Assembly (NCBI GenBank): GCA_020081605.1
Contig: JAHREC010000011.1
Location: 186,001 to 250,000 of the forward strand
Origin: Albifimbria verrucaria
Lineage: Eukaryota; Ascomycota; Sordariomycetes; Hypocreales; Stachybotryaceae
Reading direction: 5' to 3'
Length of the DNA stretch: 64,000 nucleotides
Shown here: one piece after another, positions 47,368 through 60,640 of the stretch
Layout of the letters: each line of letters starts with the position of its first letter
Position numbering within the stretch: position 1 is the first letter of the stretch
Position numbers and translations under genes: made by a program
Notes under the pieces: generated by a model
What the model saw: the letters and a program-made list of their open reading frames with translations, nothing else
The model's database searches: none
Told to the model about the DNA's origin: nothing

Positions 47368-48716
47368 CTACCGCTGAGGCTTGGGATCCGTAGGGCTAGG
47401 GTCCTTAACAGGGATTGACTCTTCAGGAACCGTTATTTCGTCGCCGTTAGCCAGCAAGTCCGCAATCTTCTTTGAGATTGCGCTCCAGTCAAAGCTCTTG
47501 AGCCACTTATCTAATTTGCTTTGATCCTTATTAACAAAAGACGTGGTGGCGCGAGGTAGGGCTTTGGTGCAGTCCGTAAGGGTATTAATGTTATTCACGC
47601 CTAGGAGGCTGAGACGGACGTAGGAGCTAGCATAGTCCTATAATAATTTATTAGTAGCTGTTTCTCAGGCGGTGGAGGGGAGGTTATGCTATTACCTCAT
47701 TCCAGTCCTCTTGAGCGTGGTCGCCGGGCTCGGCGAACTCTTCGAACACAGGCTTGGTATCGGGATGAGCAGCCAAGTTTATATCACTGGGAAACATAAA
47801 GACACGTTCAGGTGTTTGAACTCTGCCAAACGTTTCCTGATAATACAGCATGTCCCAAACACCAGGGGTACTATCTTGAGGATCCCCACTGCGAGAGACA
47901 TTGACAAACCTCTGCTGAGATGTTGTGTGAGCCCCAGTAATGCAATGAGAGCACGAGGAGTGATAGTTTTGTCGTTGAATAAAGCGAGTAGCGAGTCGGC
48001 ATCTGCAAATGGACTGGGAAGCTTTCCATCGGGGTTAGGGTAGCCTTATCCTTTCGGCCAACATAGGTCTTGATGCGTGGGCCAAGAGGACAGACGACTG
48101 TTGCAACATTTGCCCCAACTTGAATAATGTCGGCATATGTTACGGAAGAGTACCCAGCTCTATCGTGATACTTGACGTAGAACTCCTTGTACTTGGCTAC
48201 AATCTCCTCCATACCTCTATTCTCTGAGCGAGCCATCTCGCCAGCGAGGATAATAGAGCCGTCAGCACCACCACCACCGCCAGACTTTGACCAAGTCCCA
48301 GCATCATGAAATCCAATGCGCACAGCTTGACGGGCCAACTCGGTACAACGACCAGATTTTCCACGGAATATAGTCTCCATTTCCGCTGAGATATGCTGCC
48401 ATACACAGCAAGTGTCTAATTTGCATAGAGTGGTGATCAAAGGCAGACGGATCAGAGTGGTTTCTGTACTCTCAGCGTCTTCCTCAAGTGTAAGGACAGC
48501 CTTAATGGCACGACCAGTCCTTGTGAGTTTGCTGTCCGAGAGAGTGATAAGGTCACCAATGAGCTCTTTGGATAGGGACCCATGGTGCTCATGGTCTTCG
48601 GCCTGACGGGCGTGCAGCTCAATCTCATGGAGAGTTTTGCCCATGCCAGGATAACAAGAACCTTCTTGGACACGGGAGGCCGCAATAGTTGCGGCAATAA
48701 ATGAAGAGAATCTCAT
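47368..48716 (-). CDS. Secreted class II heme peroxidase (fungal ligninase-like), two frameshifts
   Basis: Extracellular peroxidase using H2O2 to oxidise phenolics. A signal peptide (MRFSSFIAATIAASR...) is followed by CVWQHISAEMETIF, the distal heme pocket RIGFHDAGTWSK, GGGGGADGSI, TYADIIQVGANVA and CPLGPRIKTYVGRKD. The proximal His lies in LLGAH, which falls in another frame. Losses: GGG at 48038-48040 and CCCC at 47932-47935, one base each. Intron about 47638-47695. Corrected length is 1293 nt (430 aa). The C-terminal tail is proline-rich (PVKDPSPTDPKP). Signature matches class II ascomycete peroxidases; Mn-binding acids were not checked residue by residue. Confidence 0.85.
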
Positions 48717-48893
48717 CTTGTCAAGGGCTGATAACTCGGTATGAACAAGTGCTATCTAAATAGTAAAAGAATTGTGAAGACTTCCAAATGAAGAGAGTAT
48801 TTTATGATGAATTTGCGGAGTTAATTCCACTGCTCAGTGAATGAGTCTGTTGAAGCTGAGATGCTGGAGCACGATGGATTAGACTCCTGCTTC

Positions 48894-48901
48894 TTATATA
48901 A
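48894..48901 (-). promoter_or_regulatory. TATA-like box of the peroxidase gene
   Basis: TTATATAA-like sequence on the minus strand about 180 bp upstream of the ATG at 48716; an untranslated leader of about 150 nt would follow. Confidence 0.35.
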
Positions 48902-51285
48902 AAATCAAGCCATTGCGAGACGATGACTGGCCTTGACACAACTAATCTTTCAATCTCTTGAGGTCTGCCCGACCTACTTCCACACATCTGTCATTGTAGA
49001 TCATTCCCACAAGAAGCGGTCTGTGCAGCTGCCTGACTCTATCCGCAGCTAAGAAAGACCCTGGTTTCCAGTTTGGCCCTTGGATCAGCCCGCGTATCAC
49101 CGCTCGGTCACCCAGGGTGCGCCACGATACTCAGCAGGTCCAATACAAAACTATCAGCTCTCTCCATGCATGCCGTATTGACAGTGGACACCTTGGTCTT
49201 TCTAGGCCCTTGTTGGCAGCATCTCTAGATCCTATTTCAGCACGCTAGCACATGTGAAGGCGGATGCGGTCCGTATCCTGATCCACGAACATGGACCAGG
49301 CTTCTGGATTCATGCAGGGTATGCTCCCGATTGGCTATGGGCAGGAAGAGCTAGTACTGACGGAGATTAGTTGTGTCTCTTCCCGCAGTTAGTTTGATCC
49401 TCTTGCTCCCTGTTCTTCGCCGCTTGGATTCTCGTTACGATCTTTGCTTGCTTTTTTCTGACTGTTCACAAAGTTCAGCACAAGATGCACGCATCAGCTG
49501 TCGTATGCTGCATTCTATTTGTTCGCTTACAGGTACAAGCATTGGCTGTGTTAACGGCAAACCTAGGACACCCAATCATGACGCATGCTTTCAGGTGAGC
49601 TGAACAATAGAAAGGATTTTACGGGGTGAGTAAAAATAAAGATCAAGCTAGGTTAAGAAATCTGAATTGATTGACTCTTGTTCATGGCATTTTCCAAACC
49701 ACACTGAAAGTATAATGGCTCAGTCGCCTAACCAAGTTTCAGCTGGGGCTAGGGTATTCCTCAATGAGCCTCGGCTGATTCAAAGAATTGGTTCGATTAT
49801 GGTGCTGATGGCGACTCTTTGCCTTGTTAGTTCTGTTGCGATTTGATTACCATGCCCCTTCGCTACTGGTAACATTAATTCAGCAATTGCAAAGAAGAGG
49901 AAATGACCCGCTGCTTTCTCCATTGCCTATTGGGCGCTCACGTTTGTATACAAACTGGTGCTGTCAAAAGTATTGGAACGTGGCAGTCCTCTGACCTGCC
50001 TCTGTTTGGCTACTGTACACAGTTGCCTTTACATGCTTGGCGCATGATACGATAGGCTGGCTGGGGCCGTTCCACGAAGCCACAGAAGACTATTGCGCTT
50101 AAACATGCTCACATGCGCTGAGCTCGGGCGGAACGGTCATAAGCTCGGACCAATGTTTGCTACTGGTTTGTTCAGCTCAAACAATTTTGCTAGGATAACC
50201 TTGCGACTTGCTTGAATACTGGATGGCTACGTCGACTTGACTAACCTAACGAGCCGGAAACTTTCCGATTGTTAGATTCTTTTGCCTAACATGCTGTCCT
50301 CAAATTGGGACAAGAATATTGGTTTAATTATTTGCCTGAAGGCTTACTCTGAAATAGATATTTGAACCAAGCCGTCTATTACCATCTCCGAATTTCCAGG
50401 GTGTCCGTTCTTAGATGTCCCCAGCCAACCTGTTTTTCATTCAAGGTTTAAGTTGCTGCCTGGCTTTTGATACAGCCTTTCGGACTTGGTGAAGAGTTCT
50501 CGCAGATGTATCTGTTCAAGCGCGTGAGTGTATTGCGTCAATGGGCCTGAGGGAGACCCGGAGATACCTGGAGGAAGACTCAAGTTGTTGAGGGCGAAGG
50601 GCGGCGAGAATTGGATATTTCTGGTTGCCTATGACTACGATTGCAAGCTCAATGTGACAGTACCATATCACCAAATACAAGGTCATGGTAGAGGGTTTGA
50701 GATCGTACTTAGGAGGTACCGAAGGTGTACAAGTGAATATTAGGGAGGAATTGTGTGTTTAAGTATAGTGGGAGCATAAACATTCGACTGGAGGTTGAAT
50801 CTATATAGTATTGAGTAGAATCTGGTAATAGTTGCCCTTGACTTGTGTTCCGCCTCTTTCCCTTTGGCCTGAAGCGATGAACAGTAGCTGTAACACTCTT
50901 TCAGTGTCAAAGTTGCAAATCTACAACATCGGAGGAGGCAATATAAAATTGAGATAAATGAATAAGAGGTGTTAAGCAAGAGGCAGAATTAGAGAGCGAC
51001 GGATGAAGTGAAGTATCAAAAAAACGGAAAAAGCCAGGCAAGAAGCAAGCCAAGGTAGTCAAGAGCAAGAAAGGAGAGGCTGAGTGGGAAAAAGACCGGG
51101 AAAGATCAATACGGGAATCAGTACGGTCGATTTGAGGTGTAACCACACCCAGTTGAACCTGCGTATGTACGCAAGGGCACCCTGAACCAAGGTGGTATAA
51201 GAGGGGTGATGCAGGCGGAGAAGCGTTAGGCCGAAATACGAGTCTGGGATGAGAAGAAAAAAGGTTAGTTATGGAGTTTCTTTCC
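48902..51285. other. 2.4-kb stretch without a supportable gene
   Basis: Short frames only. A 71-codon plus frame at 50528-50743 and a 43-codon frame starting at 49714 have clean ATGs but no motifs. Nothing else recognised. Confidence 0.4.
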
Positions 51286-53553
51286 CTAGTATGTTTCAAA
51301 CACAAGTTTGTCTTCATTCGGGTCTGGACCCTCTGCTAGCACACGAGAATATATATGCGCCGTAGGATTTGTGGCACTGAGCCTGTCAATTATAGCGGGC
51401 GGTCCGAGGGCGCTCACCTTGAGATTTCCATTATTGAGATCGTCGAGAATGCTGGACGAAGCTTTCTTTCTCAAAACGGGAGCCGGACCTGGAGGAACAT
51501 TCAGGTGGCCTGCAACACTGGGACCGCTCTGGCTCGTCTTTTCATCGCACCAATCGCGATGGGCATGACAGTCTCGATGACTCTGGGGGCCACCTGTCTG
51601 ACAATACCACCAATCTTTTGCACGGAGCTCTTAATGAAATCAATGAATCCTTCCTCGTAGCTGTTGTCCTGTGTGTCAACGATCTTAAGTTCCTCCAGCT
51701 CGGCCTTGTTCAGTTTGGAAAATGCTTGTAACGCGGCTTCACCGAGTAGAGCACGTTTGCTGATAAGCTCAGTAGCTTTGAGGTCGCCATCAGCAAAGTT
51801 AGATTCGCTCGTAAAGGCAGATTCTTTAAGTAAACCTCCTAGCATGCCTAGACCTTTCTGGGCGGCTTGTCCTAGCAATGGTGTGGCAAATTTCGTGCCA
51901 ATATCGATCAAGGGCCCGAGGAGGCCGAACATCTCCGCCTCACCCTCAACAGGCTTTGTAGGTGCCAACATACAGGCGAGAAAGTCGTTAGATCCAAAAC
52001 TAGCCTCAGCATGATCAACACCAATCAGGGGCCTCGCAGGAAGTGTCCTCTGTCCGCCACTGAGCTTCCCGATGTAGTTCTGGTCTCCCTTGATGCGGAT
52101 AGCTGATTGGACAAGCATAGGCGCGATTTTAGGGGCGATATCCTTAAGATTGGGAGCATGTGTTGTGTATGTGTTTTTCATATCTCCGAGCACCTTCTGT
52201 GCAGTGGGACTGTCTGAAGCTAGCTTGAGGACGGCTTGCAATGCTGCCTCGGCCAAGATGGCCCGCTCAGTCGCACCAGCTGCCCGGCCCGTGGCAGAGA
52301 GGTCACTGGAGACATCGAAAGAAGACTCAGCCGCCAGGTTGTTCAGAACTGAACCAGCCACGGCAGCAATGGGGCCACCAATGATGCCGAGCAATGGCGA
52401 TGCAATGGGAATAGTGCCTCCAACAACCCGTCCAACTTGCTTCAAAGTGTCGAAAAACCCCTCCGCTTCATGATTTTCATAGTCTTGACCATTTGAAGCA
52501 GTGATTGGCTGGAAGCCGATGGGAGACAAGCTGTCGCTATCTTGCTTGACGAGCTTAATGCCGTTGTAATCGCCAATAGCTGGGAGCTGCTGAGTCAGTA
52601 CCTTGAGAAGGGTTTCGTAGTTGTTGCCGTCGCCCCCAATGGTGCTAGCCGAGTTCTTGTCACCGCCACCATATACGTGAGTGCCGATAGCTATCAGCTT
52701 GGACCCTTTCCGGAGGACTGGTGCTCCAGATTGGCCTTTAGGAGATGCATGTTAGTCTCGTAACTCGTGGCTAGCGAAATGAGAAAGACAGCTTAGCACT
52801 TACCACCGAAGGTGGAAATACGATATTTGAGCATTCCGAGCGGGTTGCCCTTGTTTTTCTCCGTGCTGTAAGCGATGCCACCAAACTGCTCATACATCAT
52901 GGCGCCCTTCTCCTCGGTTTCATCCGCATTAACAAAGACCTTATCAGCAGGGTATCCTACGACGCCAATCATCTCATCAGCCTGTTTGGGAGTCGACTTG
53001 TAGCTGAAGAGACGAAGATTGCCGGTGAAGGGTCGATCAAGCTGGATAATGGCAATGTCTCGGTGACGGTTTTCGCGGCTCGTCAGCCATTCGCCTGTTG
53101 TCACGACGTTTTTGGCGAGACGCAACTGAACGGCGGGAGAGTCAATGTTCCCTTTGCCGTGGTAGCCGATATATGCCTTAATGTGAACGGCACGTCCGAG
53201 ACCGATACCGTAGCCGGACCAATCAAAGACATTGTGTCCAGCTGTCACAAGCATGTCCGGGGCAATCAACCAGCCGGTGCCCATGGCGTAGGCCTTGTCA
53301 TCCGCCTCCTGGCGCTCAAATCGCATCTGAAGCTTGACAATGGCTGCGTTGTTTCATAAGTCAGGAATCTGCAATATTGAAAGGCTGATAGCGGCAATGA
53401 AAGGTATGAAGCAAGCTTACATCGATATTTGCCACCATCGTTGTAGTCGGTGGGATCAACAAGAGCGCGATAATCGGGGTCGAATAAAGACTCGTGGGTG
53501 GCCTCCAGTAATAAGGAGGACTCCGCAGGAGGAACTTCGGAACCCGAGTTCAT
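51286..53553 (-). CDS. Trypsin-like serine protease fused to a duplicated Gly/Ala-rich C-terminal module, one frameshift
   Basis: N-terminal half is a chymotrypsin-fold protease related to glutamyl endopeptidases: LVTAGHNVFD (His), HRDIAIIQLD (Asp) and, in exon 3, GGQSGAPVLRKG (Ser). No signal peptide is seen after the chosen ATG at 53553. Introns about 53344-53420 and 52736-52803. The C-terminal half (about residues 290-690) holds two related units. Unit 1: SPLLGIIGGPIAAVAGSVL, then LAAESSFD, ending ILAEAALQAVLKL. Unit 2: TPLLGQAAQKGLGMLGGLL, then TSESNFAD, ending LLGEAALQAFSKL. I know no named domain for this. One base is missing at 51524-51525; the tail then ends EDKLVFETY. Corrected length is 2124 nt (707 aa). 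Protease call firm; role unknown. Confidence 0.8.
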
Positions 53554-55860
53554 GGTCCAGGTTCCGGCGATGCCTGCATACGAAGGAGAGACATGGTTTG
53601 CTGTACTGCTACTGAACACAAGATTGGCAAGAGTGCAAGCTTGAACCTTTCAGATCAAAAAGGTTCCCACAGGGGCTTCTGAAATTGTGAAAAGGAGGCG
53701 AGAAAGACACAAAATGACGGTATTGAGTCAAGGTTTTGACTTCAGAACGAGCTGCGATGTGAATTACTGAGTAGAAGGAGCGGTGGTGGTAGTAGTTGTG
53801 ATGTGAAGGAGGAAAAGTGTGTACTTATAGAATCATCAGTACCAGAGTCCGAAGCTAGGAGTGGTAGTTGTGTTCCGTGAAAGTGGAAGTTCGGTCAGAT
53901 TTTCGTTTCAGCCCATAAAAGCCAATATAGATGCTCGAATAGGAAAGCCTTTTAAGTACATGGCCACGCCACAGGTGCTTATGGCTTCGAAACCAAAAGC
54001 ACAGACTCTTAATTACTCCTGGTGATCGGGCAAAGATGTACTACAGTTCTTCATAGACTTACTGGAGAACTTCAGCTGATAGACAGGGACAAACCCGATC
54101 AACGCAACTGGCTTCAAATTTTATTGAATGTGGCGGGCTGGAGTGAGGACTGAGAGTCTCAATTTGGGATGGTCTCCATATTAGACTCGCATTGAATTTG
54201 CTCCTCCAGCATGAGAGTCCCGGAGCTCTTTTTCCGACGGTGTTTCTGGAAAATAGTCTTCAGTCAGTGCCCTCTCCTATAGGTATTGGGTAATATTGCC
54301 TCTTGGGCTCTGTTGAAAACCAGGTTGATCATAAATGGGAATGGTTGGCGTGCTGACAGGTATATGGCTCAGGAGTGAGCGAACAACGGCATCTCCTTGC
54401 ACCATAATTAGTTACTAGCTTGCAAAGTGGCTATTTCTGTTTCCATCACTAGTCACATGGGTCTAACACCCTTGATTTTGGTTGTCTTCGAGTTTCTGGC
54501 TGAACTGATTGGGAGAATCTTGGAACACTTTGGCATTGAGAGGACACATGGGGGTGGCAGCCGGTCGTTGTGGGACGGCGCTTCTTTGCTCTAGGAACTG
54601 TGCATTGCAGGGAGGCTTATTGAGAAGTGAATAGAGTCTAAGACGTTGATAACAAGGCAGCTGAAGACCAGCATGAATGTGGAGCAAATGCTCCCATTGA
54701 GGAATGACACTTGACGACCTAATGCAGCCTTGCGCAGCCACCGCACGACGTCCGTGAACCATGGCCAATCATAAGGATATTCCTAGATTCAAGGGAAAAC
54801 CTGGTCGGTAGCTTTCCCCAATTCGCTTGTGTCCGCTGCCACAATGCTAAACTCTGAAGCGACATATGACGACCGGCTGAACACCTGCATATTGAGGCGT
54901 TATATCACAACCTGAAGTCGAAGCCCCGCTATTGCGAGTAATGTCTCACTATATGGGACGACAGTTGAAACTCGATTTAGTTGTTAAAGAGATAATGGGG
55001 ATGTTGTCTAAAAGCCACGGCCATGGGAATGCAACAAGGGACGTAACAGCCGTCATCAATGGAATTTCAATGTTAGCAAATTCTTAGCAATGTGATATAG
55101 CATGCCTGCTCTGAGTTTATCATTTAACTAAAAATGTATTCAAAATTAAAGTGTATGGTACTGGGACAGAACTCCTACAGATTGTCAATAGTAAGAAGAG
55201 GAATCTCTTACTGCTGCTAACTTAAGACCAATTGCACTTTTCTGAGCTTCCCGATACAGTGTCAATGGGCTCTTCTGCGTCTGATGTGGAACACTCACAA
55301 TATCGATCAATAGTGGCGTTGGGTGGTAGAGTGGAAATGTCATCATCACTTTTCACCCATCCTACCATTTCTTTGATTCGGGCATTCTGAATTTCCCCTA
55401 GCTCTTAGTTACTAACTTTCGGCGGTACTAATACACGAGTTTCTCATGTGAGCTTCTCGAAAGGGTTACTCAAGATTGCTTCCTCTTCATGGCTATTGTT
55501 CAGATGCCAGAACTCATGCTCTAGTCAATCCAGTCTCCCCATACGCGAGGTTCGCGGCATACATCTTCCAGAACAGGGAGGAAGGCAAGGATAGCTGGAT
55601 GTGATGCTCCTCGAACAAGAGGTTGCAACGTCACGAGGCAGCAGGCCAAACAAATACATGGCGGCATGTTCCAGGCTACTTTCTAGCATATCTTGGCTCC
55701 TCCTAGCACCCTTGCTCAGCCCATACAGTTCTGGAGGTAGCAACTAATTACTTGGCTCTAGAAGAAAATTTGGGAATCTTCCATGTTTGTGTACTAGTTG
55801 CTGTCTGCCTCTAGACTGGTACTCTGAGTTTGTTCTCAACTATATACACTCCCTAGCTTA
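53554..55860. other. 2.3-kb stretch without a supportable gene
   Basis: Contains the protease promoter (53560-53900). Remaining frames (54463-54768, 55525-55743) are motif-free. Confidence 0.4.
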
Positions 55861-57492
55861 TCAGCCCTTCCTCAATGTAGTCTCCATATGCTCGCCCAGG
55901 GGCTGAACCCTGTCGGCCATTCCCTTTTCCCCAGCTGAAACACGATCGACATCAATGTGTCCGTGAAGCTTCATTTCCTCTTGTAACTCTTTGGCCATCT
56001 TGATAGGATTTCCTCCACGAGAGAAGATGTAATCTACCTCCTCGAGCTCGAGATTGGATGTCTCCGGATAAAGAAAATATATAACGGGGATAAAGACAAA
56101 GTTTGTCACCATGAAAATAAGATATGCTTTCCACTGAAGTCGGTTGATGATGATGGGTGTGATCATGACAATGGTAAAGTTCCAAAGCCAGTTAGAACTG
56201 ACGCCGATAGCGGTGCCTCTGGTGCGGGCATGGAGAGGTAAAATTTCCGGAACATAGACCCACGGCACGCAGTTCATGGAAGCGCCGAATGTCAGCATGT
56301 AGGTAAAGAAGAAAGCGACAGAACCTGACGCAAAAGCTCGCCCCTTGGTGTGTCGTCGGCCTGGGAAAGCAAGGCCGCGACCATGAGCATTGAGAAGGAT
56401 AAGCCAGCTGAACCCCACATCATAGTGGAGCGACGGCCCATTTTGTCAAGGGCGAGAGACGGCAACAAGGATCCCAGGGAAACATGATTTGTACGCATCC
56501 AGCAATAATTTGAGCCAGTCTATGCTCCAAGCCGACGTTATTCTGAAGAACAGCTTTGAGATGTTAGAGCCTGATAGCCTGGAAGATGGGGGCAGTAAAT
56601 CAATCTCGGAGGATGGCAATGACTCACTAAGGATGTAATAGACGACAAGATTGATTCCACCAACTTGGTTCATGAACTGGACGAACCAAGCCAAGAAAAC
56701 TCTATAACCAGTGCGAACTTTATCATTCTTGAATGTTGACATCCAAGAGGTGTTTTCTTCAGCCTCAGCTTCCTGCGCCAGGGCTTGCGCAATGCTGTCT
56801 GCTTCGCGGATGATGTCGGGGTGGTCTTCGGGTTTATCGTACACGGCCGAAAGAACTTGGATGGCTTCATCCCTGCGTCCATGGTTTAGCAACCAACGTG
56901 GTGACTCTGGGATACCAAAGACGACAAAGATGACCCAAAAAGCAAAGATTGCCTGAAACGCTATAGGCCATCTCCAGGCGAAGGAACCGCCCACGAAGCT
57001 GAAGGCAAAATCCCACCAGTATGCAAATGCAATACCGATGCCAACAAACATGACTTCAGCAGACACCAAGCGGCCTCTCCGCTTGCCCTCGCACAGCTCG
57101 GACTGGTACATGGGAACAGTTGACGTCTTCATACCAGTTCCCACGCCGGTGACGATTCGTCCGACAATCAAGTGCCCACGGCTGAATGCCGTCGCCTGCA
57201 GTGCAGCACCAGCTAGAATCCACCCCATGGCGACCCATATTGTCCATCTTCGACCGAGCTTTTCACCAAAGACAAAGTTGGCGAAGCAGCCGATCAAGCA
57301 GCCGAGGTTGTAACTCGACGTGATAAACCCTGTCAACGTATCTCCAGGTCTTTGAAACTGGTCCAACCAATCCGAATTTTCAAGAATTCCTCCAAACACT
57401 CCCTGGTCGTAGCCGTACAAAATAAAGGCACAGAGGCAGCAGGACGTGACTGCTCTCTGCAGCTTTTTGCCGCGCCCAAACCACGTTCGCAT
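55861..57492 (-). CDS. MFS sugar transporter, two frameshifts
   Basis: Plasma-membrane hexose/pentose transporter of the sugar porter family. Seen: LYGYDQGVFGGIL (TM1), EKLGRRWTIWVAM (loop 2-3 G-R-R/K), GRIVTGVGTGMKTSTVPMYQSEL (PESPR-type family signature), PESPRWLL, FVQFMNQVGGINLVVYYI (TM7), DKMGRRSTM, WVYVPEILPLHARTRG (PETK-like region), and NFVFIPVIYFLYPETSNLELEEVD (PETxxxxLEE). Intron about 56554-56627. One base is missing at the AAA run 56480-56482 and one at 56360-56361. Corrected length is 1560 nt (519 aa). Start chosen at the ATG giving MRTWFGRGKK. Lies upstream of a dihydroxyacetone kinase on the same strand. Confidence 0.88.
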
Positions 57493-58490
57493 CTTCAAGG
57501 TGAGACGGGGAAGAAAGTGGCATGCGTTGAGAAAGAGTAGTGACGCGCACGGTGAGACTGAATAAACACCCTTTCTACAGCTTGCTTCTGCAATGATCGT
57601 GCTTGATAATGGGCACACAGAAGTTTAAATATCGAGAGGCAAGTTGAGGATGTGGCTTGCCAAGGAGAAACGTAATACCTCATCATACCACAACTTGAAC
57701 CAATTGAGCTAAGGCTGCCGTGAATTCCTCCTTCTCTCCCCATGGGGACCTCGTGGCAGGGTGGGAAAATGTAAAATCAAGGCAGCCTGCAGTGCAGATC
57801 CGGAGCGGCAGTGGAGACAAGAATTTGGCCCTAGAAAGGCTTACCGACTAAGTGGGCTCTTGGGGAGGAGGCGGCTGGTGTTTCCTTTTGAGTAGGGTTA
57901 TCTTTTCATCATATCCGCTTTACCAAATAAAGCAAGATTAACCACCCGCGACTGCGAGCAGACTTGAGTCCGGCAACCGATTGGCTTGCTTGGATGAGGT
58001 TATTGAGTTGTGGGCTTTTTGAGATGGAAACTTACAAGACAATTGCCTCCGATAGGCGTTGATGATGGCCATGGATAAATTTTTCATCTGAAGTTAAATC
58101 ATAGTATGCTCTGCTGAGGTGGCTATTACGAGAGATTAAACTTGCTAGACGTTCCAACGCTAGACACTGCTCCATTTGCCAGAAATCTACGTTGGAAGAG
58201 TAATTTTGGATCCATAAAATACCACATCTCAAAGAGCCTTGGATTACTCTAGACATTGCCGGACGTCCTTGTTGATAACACTTCAGTGTCCTTTATTCTC
58301 GAAGTCCAACAATGGTGAACTAGTTGATGAGAGAAGAGTCATATAATTCACCAAATGGGTTGAAGTTGGTTTAGCAACTGAACACATTGCTAGTTATCTG
58401 ACTAGTGCCTGAAGCATAATCCTACAACACAATCATCATCTCAAGCCGTCTTACCTTGTTGCAATCCTTCACAAATGCCCCTGATGACAC
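57493..58490. other. Intergenic region between transporter and kinase
   Basis: Transporter promoter and kinase 3' flank. No gene seen. Confidence 0.4.
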
Positions 58491-60640
58491 TCACAACCCC
58501 AGTGCACCAGGGTCAGGGATGCCGCCCTCACGATCAAAAACCTCTCTGCCCACGTAACTTGCCCTTCCCATAGCGGCAGCCATCATTCTAGTGGACTCAG
58601 CGCCTGCTTTCGCAGCTTCGTATGCTCTGTCCAGGTCTCCTTCTTGGAAGTGCTCGACAAATGGAATTAGAGCATCCATCAACGTTCTTTGACCTTTGCG
58701 TGCCAGAGTGTACCTACACAGTTCTGACAAGGCGTCTTTAAGGGCTGCTGCAAGTGCTTTCCAGGAACTCTCTTGGTCTCTCTGGCGGAGGGCACTTGCC
58801 AGCGCATTTAGGAAAATGGCATATAGCGCACCTGATGTCCCACCCATGCCGCGTTCTGCTGCCACTGCTGCGCGTCGAATGACTTCGCACACCGCTACTT
58901 CTTCTCCTTTTATGGTGCCTATTTCTTCTTCCAACTCTGAAAACCTAGTCAGCTCCGAAAATTGGCATCATTTTAACTTGCTACAGTTGGCTTACTATGC
59001 ACGCCATTAAGTAACGTCTCTCCACAATCACCGTCTCCCGCTAGGGTGTCGTATTCCGTTATCATCGGCTCGTCATGCTGAGTTGCTTTAATAACAGACT
59101 GGATGATCTTCTCGAGAAGGAGTGTGGACACTACTCATAAAACGGTGAATGTGTCAGTTATTTAACCTGGAGCCAGAATATTGGGCTTTTCTTACCATTT
59201 AGCTGAGCAACTGGGTGACTGTTCTCTTCGGTCACTGCGATGCCGCTCTCAACGATCTGCTTCTCAATACCCTTCGGGATATCGGGGATGTTCCGAGGCC
59301 AAGCTGGCGCCGAGCAAGGGGCATCAAAGAGCGGCAAAGGTCATTGTCCAGCTCAAGCAGCGTCAGAGAGAATCCACGGCCATCGAGAGACGTGAGAAAG
59401 GTTCCAACGAGAACACGAACAATATGTAGTCCTCTCTGTTTAAGCTGTTGAATGCTTTCTTCGGCAATGACGTTGAGCTCCAAGACACTCAGTCCTCCCA
59501 AGTTGTTGACCATTAAGGCCGTGCCACGTTCATTGAGTTGATGACCGTTTCAGCATGTCTACTACTCTTTTAACGCTCTCTTGCAGAGATACGAAAGCCT
59601 CTCGTGCGACACCAGGCTCGTTATGAATACCTAAAGGCTATAAGTATATGCTCGATATGCATACAAGATATGAATGATGCGCTCACTTACCCATTCCATA
59701 TTCCAACTCCGAATAAGGCAGTGAATCTTGTGGTCCTCTGTTGGGTACGCTGCATCTGTCGAGACTTACTGCAGCAGTGCACATGCGAGAAACTGTATGC
59801 CTGGAAATAGATGCTACCTGTTCCAGAGTTGCACTGCATGCTGATTAGCCAATTTCCAAGAACTTTACGTAAACACTGCTGCGTATTCCCTTGACCATCT
59901 TCTTCTTTGCTTACCCCTTTGCTGCCAAGGCGCCGCTAATCTTTAGGACAAACACAATGCCCGCCAGGCCTCGTCGTCCGACAAGCGAGTTCCCTTCGAC
60001 GGACACATCCTCGTCTACGAAAACTACTTCGACCTTTGCGCCCGCCGCTTTGGCTTTTTCGGCAGCGAGACCGAAATTTAGCTTATCGCCAGTGTAGTTC
60101 TTTACTACTAACAATGTCCTTGATCATGTGTCAGTATGGTGTGGCAAAAGCACTTTCGAGTGCTGGGGCAACGTGTATCCAGTATACCCTTTGGATGAAT
60201 TTACTGCTTTGAGACCTGCCTCAACTTGGGTCGCAGAGGAGAGGCAAATATCTGGCCTGCAACAGCAATATCCAGCATTCCGTCCCCTAGGTACCCAGCG
60301 TATGCAGGTTCGTGGCCTGAGCCGCCTCCGGCTAGAAGCAGGACCTTATCCTCATTTTGTGACGGTTGCCGATACAAAACTGTATTTGTGTGATTAGCAT
60401 CTCGGCTGATTCATCTCAGTGTCGCTGTTATTGGCAAGGTCACGAAAGCAATCTGTATTCCGACGACACTGACGTACCCTTCTCAGCCTCCAATAAACGC
60501 AAACCGGGGTTCCCGTAAAGGCTTGCTCGAAGACCGCGGACTATGGTGTCCTCAACACCGTTGATAAAATGCTTGCCTATCATGCCGTTTAGTCGGTCGA
60601 TTCGATCGAAGCTGAGTGTAGTAAACGGACCAAGAGACAT
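58491..60640 (-). CDS. Dihydroxyacetone kinase (DAK1-DAK2), at least three frameshifts
   Basis: ATP-dependent kinase phosphorylating dihydroxyacetone to DHAP. The DAK1 part shows [19 protein letters not shown] (His attaching substrate), [52 protein letters not shown] and [15 protein letters not shown]. The DAK2 part shows [13 protein letters not shown] (Mg-ATP aspartates), [17 protein letters not shown] and GRASYVG with a final GIPDPGAL. Several GT-AG introns are visible (for example about 60380-60477, and 59840-59925 inside the NYTG-to-SIS portion). One-base losses occur near 60238 and 59326; a +1/-2 site lies near 59555. The substrate-binding His (GSGHEP) and the DAK2 acids are intact. About 590 aa expected. 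Confidence 0.85.
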
